The position numbers and the translations under genes were made by a program. A stretch of 64,000 nucleotides of DNA from an uncultured Clostridia bacterium (GTDB taxonomy: Bacteria > Bacillota > Clostridia > Christensenellales > CAG-314), in the NCBI GenBank assembly GCA_947053925.1, contig CAMRUG010000001.1, positions 248,001 to 312,000 on the forward strand, written 5' to 3'. Shown piece after piece: positions 23,948-33,500 of the stretch; within the stretch, counting starts at the first letter, position 1, and every line of letters starts with the position of its first letter. The notes under the pieces are model-generated. The model ran no database searches. It saw nothing but the letters and a program-made list of their open reading frames with translations, and had not been told where the DNA came from.

Positions 23948-26242
23948 TTATTTTATTTGAACAATATCGATATTACCTATAACTACTCGACCGCGATTGT
24001 TTTCATTTTGAACTTGATTAGTCTCAACTATAAACCTTATATTTTTTGTTGAATAAGGAATAATATCGTAATAAGTTAAAAGAACATCCTTATTTGTTGA
24101 CATTTCCTTGGGATTAAATATTCGGATTATTTGCCATTGTCCTAAAGTATCCTTTGCTTCTAGTCGAATGGATGAGTTTTGTATTAATGACTCATTATCA
24201 CTCCATAATGCTAAATCATATTTGATACCATAAATGTTACTGGCAGTTTCATATTCTAAGTATGCAAGTCCTGCGTTGTTTCTTTTAGCAGACATTGCTA
24301 AATATGTATTAGATATATAACCACATCTTAAACTTTTAGTATTTATGACATCACCTGTTGCAGTAGTAATACTTTTTGTAATTTCATTAAAATTATACTC
24401 ATTGTCAAAACCGTAATCAGTAGGACAAATTTCTGAATGGGATGTTGTACGAATTCCGCCGCTTGTACTTCCCCCAATAGATTGATCTATAAGCACATAG
24501 GACATGCCGATAAAGTCTTTCTTTGTATTGTTCCTAAATTGATTTATTGATAAACGGTATGTTCCATCGAATTCAAATGAATAGTCTAAGAATTCAACAT
24601 TATTCGTCGAGCCGTTTATACGCATAAGCGTATTTACTGTTCCATCTTGATTTACTTTTTGTAATAGCAAATCATAATCCGTGATATTATTTTCGTCTTG
24701 ACCTTGTGCCAACCAAGCTAGTGAAGCGCGCACTCTTTGATTTTTTGTTGCGGTAAAAGTTAAAGATTCACTTAACATACCCGATGGACTATTTGCTTTA
24801 CGCGTAATAGAAAGATAATTTCTCGCAGCCACACGCATTTGTTCGTAATTCAGCAGTCCTGACCCGATTTGATTATGCAGTCCCGACGCATCGAAATGGT
24901 TTTCGGGATTCGTATCAGTCGTAGTATTATACGTCGTAGACATAGGTGATGCTGCTGCCGTAACGATAGACAAACACAGTTCAGGATATGCCACTAGGTA
25001 AGGAAATTCTTGCATTAATAATGCAATGCAACCCGTAACTTGTGGTGCTGCATAACTTGTACCCTCATCTCCTTGTTGATTATAGGCGCTTGTTACAACA
25101 AATCCAGGTGCACATATATTTGGTTTACTAATACCATATTTTTCATTATAACAAGAATAATCAGTTATTACTTTATTTCCATTTGCTGTATCTGTGGCTC
25201 CAACAGTAATTGCGTTATACGCTGTCTTGGGAGAAGTAATGTAATGTTCATTACTAGAATTTTCGTTTCCCGCAGAACCAACCATAGTTATAAATGAATT
25301 TCTTATAATAGAGTCAAGTTCTTTAGACACGCTTGTATATGTCCCTGCAGATGAACTTTTATCGCCTAAGCTTAAATTAACAACATTTACATTATTATTA
25401 ATAATCTCTGTTAAGTAATGGTTATTATTTGGTGAACCTATTGTCGAAATAATGTTGCTTCTATGGGCAATGCCATTGTTTCCGGCAGCAATCATAGCAA
25501 CTTGATCGGAGTGTTCGTTATAAGAATTTACTCCAATTAAAGTTATATCTCTACCGCCATAATCATAGGGATAGAGTTGAGGACGAATTTTTCCCGCATC
25601 TGCTATGCCAACATTGATTCTGCTACCAGCGTAAATACCAGAATTTACCATATTCTGAACATTTATTGCAGGAAGAGCATTTGCCAATTCAATAGATTCT
25701 TGGGATGATAATTCAGAAATATATATATCCTCAATTGATTTTGATTGTTGCAAAATATAATTTAATTTATTTATATTTTTATTGGATAAATAATTTGCAG
25801 AAACCTGTAACTTTACAACTGGACAAAATTCTTCAACGATGAAATTTTCTTTGGGAGCAACATCCTCAAGTTCATCTAATATTTTTAAATTATGATTTAC
25901 TATTATATTTTTTGCGCTTTCTCTCATTATCGCCACTTTGTTTTGAGCGACTTCAATAGTATCGTTTGGAGTGGGTCTATCAAGATCTAATAAGCCGAGT
26001 TCTTCAGGTTCTTGTGAAAAGAATTTAATTTCAGAGTGGTCATATTCTTTTAGAACCTGACTATTTTCTTCAAAGCTTTCAACAGTTGTACCATTATACG
26101 CCCCTTCAAACACTATTTGTTTATCAACTTGTACACTTATGTTCGCTAAAATGGTAGAATAAAGACCGATAGTGCATAAAGTTAAAAAACATATAAATAT
26201 TACTACTGATAAAATTTTATTAATCCTTTTAGAATTTTGCAT
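23948..26242 (-). CDS. secreted or membrane-anchored subtilase (S8 protease)
   Basis: 764 residues. An N-terminal hydrophobic segment (~11-34) serves as signal or anchor, then a pro-region (~35-205). The S8 catalytic domain follows with Asp215 (GIADAG), His244 (YNEHSDQVA), the oxyanion Asn in VGSAGNENS and Ser395 (GTSYAAP). A C-terminal beta-rich region (~480-764) contains a prokaryotic-proprotein-convertase-like part (DYDLLLQKVN...GTYRLSINQFRN). It acts outside the cell on unknown proteins. AT-rich and transcribed against the phage-like operon, with two lipoprotein genes upstream in the same direction. The cassette sits between the methylase and its duplicated 3' end and so looks like acquired cargo. 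Confidence 0.88.
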   Translation of the reverse strand: MQNSKRINKILSVVIFICFLTLCTIGLYSTILANISVQVDKQIVFEGAYNGTTVESFEENSQVLKEYDHSEIKFFSQEPEELGLLDLDRPTPNDTIEVAQNKVAIMRESAKNIIVNHNLKILDELEDVAPKENFIVEEFCPVVKLQVSANYLSNKNINKLNYILQQSKSIEDIYISELSSQESIELANALPAINVQNMVNSGIYAGSRINVGIADAGKIRPQLYPYDYGGRDITLIGVNSYNEHSDQVAMIAAGNNGIAHRSNIISTIGSPNNNHYLTEIINNNVNVVNLSLGDKSSSAGTYTSVSKELDSIIRNSFITMVGSAGNENSSNEHYITSPKTAYNAITVGATDTANGNKVITDYSCYNEKYGISKPNICAPGFVVTSAYNQQGDEGTSYAAPQVTGCIALLMQEFPYLVAYPELCLSIVTAAASPMSTTYNTTTDTNPENHFDASGLHNQIGSGLLNYEQMRVAARNYLSITRKANSPSGMLSESLTFTATKNQRVRASLAWLAQGQDENNITDYDLLLQKVNQDGTVNTLMRINGSTNNVEFLDYSFEFDGTYRLSINQFRNNTKKDFIGMSYVLIDQSIGGSTSGGIRTTSHSEICPTDYGFDNEYNFNEITKSITTATGDVINTKSLRCGYISNTYLAMSAKRNNAGLAYLEYETASNIYGIKYDLALWSDNESLIQNSSIRLEAKDTLGQWQIIRIFNPKEMSTNKDVLLTYYDIIPYSTKNIRFIVETNQVQNENNRGRVVIGNIDIVQIK

Positions 26243-26261
26243 TTTATTACTCCTTAATTTA

Positions 26262-26726
26262 TTAATTAAACTTGTAAGTAATATTTTGTTCGTTATTAAT
26301 TAAACTTTTCTCTATTTCAAAAAAGAATAATTTAGCCGTTATATTTTCACAAACGCCCATTTTTACAGTAAATGTAATTTCTGTTTCATTATCTTTACTT
26401 TTATTCTTTGCTATTACTTCTGTATCACTACTTACTCCGTTTAAAGTAAGGACTAAAATTGCTTTTTTATCAAAGAAATTGTTTTTAATTTTTTCATCAA
26501 TATTATCGTTAAAACCATTTATCGGAAGATATAGTTCGTCATTTGAGAAAAAAACTTTTATTTCTTCACCAGTATGAAAGATTTTAACGTCCCTATCTGG
26601 ATACTCGTTATGGCTCTTAACTGAGAGCACATCTAAAGAGATTTTCTTAAGTGCGCAACCAGAAAAAGACAATGCCGACAGTAACATTATCGATAATAAT
26701 ATTATACCATAAACCGTTTTCTTCAT
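26262..26726 (-). CDS. lipoprotein
   Basis: 154 residues. The signal peptide IILLSIMLLSALSFSGC gives a lipobox with Cys26. A beta-rich domain follows (KIFHTGEEIKVFFSNDELYLPING, then EITFTVKMGVCENITAKLFF). It overlaps the upstream lipoprotein gene by 4 nt and lies 19 nt before the subtilase gene, so the three form one operon. No family recognised. It could present, inhibit or be a substrate of the protease; this is a guess from context. Confidence 0.78.
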   Translation of the reverse strand: MKKTVYGIILLSIMLLSALSFSGCALKKISLDVLSVKSHNEYPDRDVKIFHTGEEIKVFFSNDELYLPINGFNDNIDEKIKNNFFDKKAILVLTLNGVSSDTEVIAKNKSKDNETEITFTVKMGVCENITAKLFFFEIEKSLINNEQNITYKFN

Positions 26727-27097
26727 CTTTGCACCTGATACACAACATTTTCAATAGTTACGGTTAAATCCGAAGAATTAAATGTTCCAATAAATGCGAC
26801 GCCGTTTACGGACGCTTTAAAACTATAAATGTCGCCGTTTTTTCTATAAACCGTAAACAATTCAGTTTGATTTGACGCAGTTGAATAACTTGCTCCGTTG
26901 TTTAATCTTGGCAAAAGGATCCCGTATGCTTTAAACTCCCCATCTTCCCCGTCAAACTCGGTAATTTCTATTGAACCGTTGTTAGGAGAAGAATAAGTAC
27001 CTAAAACATCTTTAGTTGATGTGCATCCTGTAAGAATAACAAGAAACATAAACACCATTAATAGCAAAAATAGTTTTATTGCTCTTCTTTTTGACAT
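26723..27097 (-). CDS. small lipoprotein
   Basis: 124 residues from the ATG at 27097, which has GGGAGG about 8 nt upstream; an earlier in-frame ATG at 27136 would bury the signal peptide. Lipobox VILTGC. The mature part is short (DVLGTYSSPNNGSIEITEFDGEDGEFKAYG), resembling small META/lipocalin-like beta proteins. First gene of the lipoprotein-lipoprotein-subtilase operon. Function unknown. Confidence 0.75.
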   Translation of the reverse strand: MSKRRAIKLFLLLMVFMFLVILTGCTSTKDVLGTYSSPNNGSIEITEFDGEDGEFKAYGILLPRLNNGASYSTASNQTELFTVYRKNGDIYSFKASVNGVAFIGTFNSSDLTVTIENVVYQVQR

Positions 27098-27227
27098 TGC
27101 TGTTTCCTCCCAGTTTTTATTATAGAAAAAATACAATAATTCTTCTACATCATTATTATAATTTATAATGAGTGAAAAATAAACGTGTTATTTTTCATTA
27201 TTAATTTGTATAAATTTACGATAACAG

Positions 27228-27393
27228 AGGCACTTGCGTTGCGTGTATAATCACCGATCGCCGCCATCTCGCTTTCGATAATAACGCAAAGTGGGTAGAG
27301 ATAGTAATCAACCGCATAAAAAGCATAGAAGCTAACGGAGTGCAGAGATTGTGGGCAGCATAAGTAAATTGAACGGGGTCAACTTGTCCAATT
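27228..27393 (+). pseudogene. decayed copy of the methylase 3' end plus palindrome
   Basis: It follows 23683-23847: GAGGCACTTGCGTTGCGTGT, then CTTTCGATAATAACGC, AAGTGGGTAGAGATAG, AACCGCATAAAA, ending GCATAA and a mutated AATTGAACGGGG...CTTGTCCAATT. Only the last ~45 codons remain, with changes such as CGGGATAA to GCAGCATAA. It flanks the oppositely oriented protease cassette. Confidence 0.82.
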
Positions 27394-27803
27394 CTAATAT
27401 TTAATAAGCGTTATTTTGTTTGTGAATGTACAAATTAAGTGTTAATTTTTAGCAAAATCGTTATTTTGTCTTACATACATAAGTAGGAGAGACGGTCTTG
27501 ATTATATTGAGTTTTATGTTAAGATAACTTTGAGATGTTATTATATCGTAAATGCTTTCTATATGCTATTATAACTAAGTTTTTGCAATGTCAGTTTTTT
27601 TGATTTCGTTAATAAATTTAAAATGAATAATTTTGTAAAAAGGAGAAAAGAAATATGAAAAAAGAATAGTTCCTTTAACTATATTTGCAGGAATAAAAAT
27701 AATAACGCAATGTAACATAAAAGGAAGGTTAGATACTTCTTTTTTTGTCACGCACTAAAACCGTCCGTATCGGGCGGTTTTTTGTATTTTAAGGAGATTT
27801 ATT
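27394..27803. other. AT-rich region with a broken short ORF and a terminator
   Basis: A strong ribosome binding site (AAAAAGGAG) precedes ATG 27655, but the frame stops after MKKE. One base of shift gives KRIVPLTIFAGIKIITQC and on to a stop near 27757, like a truncated signal peptide, so a frameshift has probably killed a small secreted-protein gene. The remainder shows no gene and no clear promoter for the rightward cargo operon. Confidence 0.5.
27757..27786 (+). terminator. Rho-independent terminator
   Basis: AAAACCGTCCG-TAT-CGGGCGGTTTTTTG, 18 nt before the gene at 27804. Confidence 0.8.
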
Positions 27804-28085
27804 ATGAACAAAAGAAACGGTTTTTTAGACAACGCAAGTAAAGACAAATCCAATTACAAAACCAAAATGTTATTTGAGGTTATGTTGAGATACTACAAAA
27901 TATATGATTTGGATTTAGGTACAGTACATAGTCAAGTGTTTTATATGCTATACGTTGCCGACACGAATTTTACTTATGATGAAATTTGTCAAAAGGTAGG
28001 CATAGGTTTGACTACGCTTAAAACGTACAGAAAACGTTACGAAACATTGTCCGCTAAAATTATTGAAAAGGGCATAATTGATTAA
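27804..28085 (+). CDS. small HTH protein, sigma-region-4-like
   Basis: 93 residues. The C-terminal part FTYDEICQKVGIGLTTLKTYRKRYETL reads as a helix-turn-helix of the region 4 or phage-activator type. AAGGAGATT precedes the ATG. It comes first in the rightward cargo region, with ~125 nt to the XhlA-like gene, and may activate it. Together with 14389 and 15049 it makes three such factors in the element. Confidence 0.65.
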   Translation: MNKRNGFLDNASKDKSNYKTKMLFEVMLRYYKIYDLDLGTVHSQVFYMLYVADTNFTYDEICQKVGIGLTTLKTYRKRYETLSAKIIEKGIID

Positions 28086-28219
28086 TTTTACCACAATTTA
28101 ATTGGCGCGAACAGACCGATTTCCGGCCTGTTCGTTGCTATGCAATTCTGCTACAATTTTGCTGTACGGATACAAATAATCTTTGTTTTTGTACTGAATT
28201 TTATAAGGAGGTGATGTAT

Positions 28220-28510
28220 ATGACTACTGAAGTAATTGTATTAATTGTCGGTATATGTGCGAATATATCCGGAATACTTTTTGCTTTTTTAGGGTTTAGG
28301 CGTAACGATAGACACGACAATAAGAACGAAGGAAAGGATGAAGGAACCATAATGTCGGATATTACGCATATAAAGCAAAGCGTAGACAGAATGGAGAGCG
28401 ACGTCAACAAATTAGACGAAAGACACCATTTATTTGCCGAGCGGCTTGCAAAAGTGGAAGAAGGTATGTCTAACATTCAAAAACGCATTGAAGAAATACA
28501 TGGCAAGTGA
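28220..28510 (+). CDS. XhlA-like haemolysin/holin-associated protein
   Basis: 96 residues from ATG 28220; the AAGGAGGTGAT at 28204-28214 is spaced for this ATG, not for the overlapping GTG at 28211. A TM helix (~3-25) is followed by a coiled coil (MSDITHIKQSVDRMESDVNKLDERHHLFAERLAKVEEGMSN by position ~45-90). This is the design of XhlA-type proteins that work with holins in phage lysis or export. The holin gene follows directly. No endolysin gene is present in the element. Confidence 0.72.
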   Translation: MTTEVIVLIVGICANISGILFAFLGFRRNDRHDNKNEGKDEGTIMSDITHIKQSVDRMESDVNKLDERHHLFAERLAKVEEGMSNIQKRIEEIHGK

Positions 28511-28521
28511 GGTGATGAAAA

Positions 28522-28827
28522 ATGGATTTTACAAGCGTGCCGATTATAGTTGTATGCTGCTATATTGTCGGTGAATTATACAAACAAATTTTTAAAAAGA
28601 AAACTGATGCATACAGGTTTATACCGGTGTTGCTGTCTATCGTCGGCGGAATACTCGGCGTAATTATATACTTTACCAACCCCGAAATGATTTTTAACGC
28701 AGCGAACGTTTGGATTGCTTTGGGGGTTGGTATAGTAAGCGGAGCATCGGCAACAGGTGCAAACCAAATAATTAAGCAACTGTTTGGAAAGCGTACTAAT
28801 AGTGAAGATAAGGAGGAAAACAAGTGA
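28522..28827 (+). CDS. phage holin
   Basis: 101 residues with about three TM segments (5-20, 34-52, 60-85) and a charged C-terminal tail (KRTNSEDKEENK), as in A118-type holins (VPIIVVCCYIVGELYKQ is typical). Holins form membrane lesions that release lysins or toxins. The stop overlaps the GTG start of the next gene by 3 nt, tying it to the nucleotidyltransferase/RHS operon. Release of the RHS protein, which has no signal peptide, is a plausible role. Confidence 0.8.
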   Translation: MDFTSVPIIVVCCYIVGELYKQIFKKKTDAYRFIPVLLSIVGGILGVIIYFTNPEMIFNAANVWIALGVGIVSGASATGANQIIKQLFGKRTNSEDKEENK

Positions 28828-29663
28828 TAGTATCCCACAAACAAAAGTACAATCCTAAAATAGACTTCCTTATTTGTAAGAATCTTGTATATAATATGCC
28901 GTTTGATAAAGACGAACACGTATTAAAGCGCTGTTATGAAGAAGAAAAAGGTATGACAGAGTGGTACGAAGAAAAAATTGTCAAAATTAAACAGTATTTT
29001 AAGGGACACGATATTTGCGAATTTACCAATATCGACATACAAAATTTGTACTGCATAATAGTTGGTGAAGATATTAGATTGAGTGATTGCAAATTTAAAA
29101 AAATCGAGTCAGTTGTTGACGTGGTATTTATTGTCGAATATATCGAAAAATTAAACATTTTAGAAAAAAATACGTTATTCAAGTTGATGTTATTAAAAAA
29201 TTACTGTACGGGGCAAAATATTCCTTTGATTGTTTACAATAAGCTTTGTTGGAAAATATTTCTTAGCGTGTTTAGTGTAATGATTTATCCTACAAGCATT
29301 TTGTGGGACAAGCTTTTATGTAAGCTGGACAAATACTGCTTTAAGCATACCATAGGCGATAACGTTAAGGCAGTACAACAGATAAGAAAATATGCAGAGG
29401 ATTATTTAAGATTTTCGGGCGCAACTACTTTATATATGTGCGGTTCGTTGGCAGCAGGCACAGGAACAGAATACAGTGATGCAGATATATTAGCGGTATT
29501 TCCTAATAATGTAGATATTTATGAAGCAAAGATAAAATCTCAAGCATATTGGGCGGATAAAATACAAATTCCTTACGATATGTTGACAACAAATGAAAGC
29601 GGGTTGTCGGCAACTTTGCAACCAGCAATGAAACGTACATTGGTAAAAATTGGAGGCAAATAA
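28824..29663 (+). CDS. pol-beta-type nucleotidyltransferase, first of two
   Basis: 279 residues from GTG 28824 (AAGGAGG upstream). The N-terminal ~185 residues are helical and unassigned. The C-terminal part carries the nucleotidyltransferase signature GSLAAGTGTEYSDADI with the metal-binding DxD, and IPYDML as the likely third Asp. Such enzymes transfer NMPs to proteins, RNA or small molecules, or act as MNT-type antitoxins. There is no HEPN gene beside it. The gene overlaps both neighbours (3 nt with the holin and 1 nt with the second transferase), so it is made together with them. Confidence 0.78.
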   Translation: MIVSHKQKYNPKIDFLICKNLVYNMPFDKDEHVLKRCYEEEKGMTEWYEEKIVKIKQYFKGHDICEFTNIDIQNLYCIIVGEDIRLSDCKFKKIESVVDVVFIVEYIEKLNILEKNTLFKLMLLKNYCTGQNIPLIVYNKLCWKIFLSVFSVMIYPTSILWDKLLCKLDKYCFKHTIGDNVKAVQQIRKYAEDYLRFSGATTLYMCGSLAAGTGTEYSDADILAVFPNNVDIYEAKIKSQAYWADKIQIPYDMLTTNESGLSATLQPAMKRTLVKIGGK

Positions 29664-30574
29664 TGAAAGCACCTAATACTAAAGGCAAGGAATTACTTGT
29701 GCGAAAAAGAATGGCAACGTTTTTGGAAAAGTTACTGAGATACTTTGGACACGATTTTCGTCACGATCTATATAAGCAAATCGTTTACGCCGAAGCAGAT
29801 TGTCAGACGCCGTTAGAGGATAGAATAAAAAATTATTATGACGCTTATGTTTATTTGCTGAATAATCATAAAAATCCGTTTTCGCAAGATGTATTTAAAA
29901 GATTTTTATATATTTTAACCGGCAAAGAAGCGGATTACGCTTTGTTGGTGCGAGTAACAAGTTTATATTATCACCTTAATGATTTAGCTCCTATAGAAAA
30001 GGCAATAGAATTTCATATGCAAGCATTCAATGCTATGCCGGAGTTTGGCGAAGAATTACGAACGATTGTTTCGCTAATGTTGTTTAATTACACATTGGTT
30101 AAGTATGGAATACCCGCCGTAAAGATTTGCGGTAAAGACCTCAACAACTATTTTGCTAGCAGAGAAAAATACATAGATGGCAATAAGGAAAAAATGTATA
30201 AATTTGCTATTAATCTTGTTGTAAATGCACCGTTACAGGATAAGTCGTATTACAAGAATTTATTGCCCATATCTGTCAGGGATATTTACAATACTGTTTT
30301 AGCGGATAAGGAGATTCTTTTAGGCAAATATGGCGTATTGCACATCGGCATATTCGGTTCGTTTGCCAAAGGAAATCAACGAATTGATTCTGATATAGAT
30401 TTGCTTGTTGTTTTTTCGGACGAGCTCATTTTGAATGAGAAGTTGGTAATCGTCGAAAATCTTGCAGAACACTATTTTAAAAAATTTAACCGTTTTGTTG
30501 ATATAAATGAAGTAGGGAAATATGTTATCGATGAAATGTTAAAAGAAACTCATAATTACAAAAAAATATTTTAA
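29663..30574 (+). CDS. pol-beta-type nucleotidyltransferase, second of two
   Basis: 303 residues. A helical N-terminal part (~1-215) is followed by GIFGSFAKGNQRIDSDIDLLVVF, the full GSxxxG...SDxDLLV signature, and FVDINEV as third acid. The two transferases share the domain order but little sequence outside the active site, so they may have different substrates or form a heterodimer. A 14 nt gap leads to the RHS gene. Possible roles: modifying the RHS protein or its target, or neutralising it in the producer. None is shown by the sequence alone. Confidence 0.78.
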   Translation: MKAPNTKGKELLVRKRMATFLEKLLRYFGHDFRHDLYKQIVYAEADCQTPLEDRIKNYYDAYVYLLNNHKNPFSQDVFKRFLYILTGKEADYALLVRVTSLYYHLNDLAPIEKAIEFHMQAFNAMPEFGEELRTIVSLMLFNYTLVKYGIPAVKICGKDLNNYFASREKYIDGNKEKMYKFAINLVVNAPLQDKSYYKNLLPISVRDIYNTVLADKEILLGKYGVLHIGIFGSFAKGNQRIDSDIDLLVVFSDELILNEKLVIVENLAEHYFKKFNRFVDINEVGKYVIDEMLKETHNYKKIF

Positions 30575-30588
30575 TAAAGGAGAAAAAT

Positions 30589-33500
30589 ATGAATAGAGGA
30601 TTAAAGAATTATACAAAACAAATTACGCAAACTGTCGGTAATGCCGGAACAGTTAGTGTAAACATCAATAAAAGCGATGCAAATATGCATATGGTATTGC
30701 CTATATTAAAGACAATAGGACTTGCACCCATCGATTTAAGCATCATTTACGACCACCAAAGTAAAGACGAAAAAGGGTTGTTTGGTAAGGGTTTTAGGCT
30801 GAACTTTAACTCTAAAATTATTGACGAAGGCTCAGGGGTTATAAAAATAAGGAATGCCGACGGATCTGTAGATAAATATATCAATGGCGAACAAAACAAA
30901 GAAACACAACTTACGACATCCATTGTTAAAGACAGTTACAGCATTTTTCAAGGTTGTACGGTAAAAGATAAACAAGGGAATATAACAGAGTATTCTGCGG
31001 CTTGCCTAGATTATCCAAGTAAAATTAAAACTAAAACGGAAACAATGACATTGGACTTTATAAAAAATTATCCGACCATTGAAAATGGTCATGGAGACCT
31101 TGTAAGATTTATTGTTACGGGAAATAAGGTTAAAAGCGTAGTTTATTCTAGAGGAGAAGCCGCGGTGTTAATTGTTGAATTAGAATATGACTCTTCAGAC
31201 AGACTAAGTAAATTGATTTATACCGATTCTACTGGTAGAACAAACACAGAATTTGCATTAAATAGTACTTCAATTATTTATGGCGCAAATACTATCGCTT
31301 TAAAAGATAACATTAGTACTAAGAGTATTAAAGTGACATTTAATAGTTATGGAGAAGTGATTACAGTAGAAGAAGGATATGGCGATGTCTTTTTGAAGGA
31401 CCGGAATATAACAATATCGTATAGTAATAACAAAACAACAGTTAGCAATGCCAATAATGTTAATATAACGTATTTCTTTGATAGCAATGGATTGCCGTTA
31501 TATCAAATAGATAGTCAAGGTGCCGTCATAGAAACTGAATTTGATGATACAACCAAACGTTTGCTTGCCAAAAGTTCTCCGGCTTTAGCAAGATGTATAA
31601 ATACAATATATTCTGGCAAGGCATCCTATTTTTTAAAAAGTGGTGTTAGTGTTGCGGATAAATCTTGTGACGATGAAATATTAAAAAAATATGTCGATAC
31701 TGTAAGTGCAGTTAAGGGTACTGGAACTTTAACCTATACTATTCATTATTCTGGAATGCCAGATGAAAGTATTATGGCTATAATTTGGGGAAAACAACTT
31801 AAAGAATTATCGCAGGGCAAAGTTTCCGTATCGCTTACTGTTGGTAACGAGACGGACACTGACTTTTTCAAAAAAACTACGGTAGATTCTAACTTTGATT
31901 TTATTTCGTTGGGTGTCACTGCTAATAAAACTTTTTCAAAAATAGTAATGCAAATTAAATTGGAAAATGATACGGAGATTGATCTTGCTGGGATACACAT
32001 TTTGAAAAAGAAATACGGCACTGTATATAAATATGATGAATACGGTAATTGCACAGAAGTAGAAAATGTGGGTAAAACGATGGCATTGAGATATAATGCA
32101 AAAAATCTTTTGACCAGTGTAATTGGAGAGGATTCGTCATATACTCAAAATGAATATAACGATAGAAATAAAGTAGAGCGTTCTATTACTGCTTTTGGAA
32201 CTATTATTACAAATGTCTATGACGATTTTAATCATATTGTAAAAACTACAATGCAAACTGCCGATAATTCAATAATAATGGAAAATTCGAAAGTTTACAC
32301 TGCGGATGGTAGGTTCGTTGAAACAGTTACTAACGAGCTCAATAAATCAACTAAATTTACATACGATAATTACGGCAGAGTAATTAAAGTTTTAGATGCC
32401 TTAGGTGCTGTATCAGAATCAATTTATGCAGATAATGGTTTACTTAAAAAACTACTAATAGGTAACGGAACTCAGTCTGCCACATATTCTTACAACAAAT
32501 ATCGTCAAATCAAAAGTATAGTTTTGAGCGGAGATCGTGTGTATGATTTCGTATATAACGATAACCACAATCTCGCAGATATTTTATTGAATGATACGGT
32601 TTTGTATCAGTTTGAATATGATGCATTCGGTAATATAACAGCAGAAAAATACGGACTTAATTCCGGAAAAATGCTGTTTGAGTATGATAACTTCGGTAAT
32701 ATAATAAAAGTTAATTATCTTGCTCCAAATAAAAGTAAAAAATTGCTTAAATATATCTATGAATACGATTCTTTACAAAGGTTGACAAAAGTGATGGATG
32801 GTGCAGGTAATGAACTCATAAAATATGTGTATGATCACGATGGAAATTGTATAAAAGAAATTGTGAGCAACAGTAGCATAGATAACAGTTACGATGTTAA
32901 TGGCAATATTATATTTCAAAAACGTAACTATGGCAATAAAACAATTTATCAGTCTTTTGAACAGGCAGATCGTTCTAAAAGTGAATGCCCCCAATCTTTA
33001 ACAGAATGTTTTGGTAAAGACAATTATCTGTGCTTATTTGAGGGACATGCTGTATTGACAAAGGGAAATGAAACAATTATACCTAAAGTAACTGATGAAC
33101 GAATTTTAAATATTAAAAGAGATGGTTTCCTTCCTTTTATAAATACTTGGTCGTCACAATTGAGTTATACATTTAATGAGTCTTTTTCTAACAAAGAGTT
33201 TAGTGTTCAATTTTGGTTTAAACTGGAAAGCTTATCGCGTGCGGGACACCTATTCTACTGCAAGTCTTCTAATGGTAGCGTTATACAGGTGTATTATCAA
33301 AATAACAGATTGGTTCTATACGCAGGCGGTAATGAAATAAGATCTTTAAATCAAGTGACGGAGGGTTGGAACTTTTTATCTTTAAATGTTGTAAAAGAAA
33401 ACGGAAAACATAGTTACTGTTTGACATTAAATGGTCGTACTACCATTAATACTTCATTGTCGGCATTTGATTTTGGCATTAATCCACAATTTTTTATAGG

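Noticed and set aside
26553..26600. Long antisense frames across the subtilase, surface-protein and rpo-like genes
   Set aside because: These follow from the codon pattern of the real genes and have no ribosome binding sites or recognisable products.
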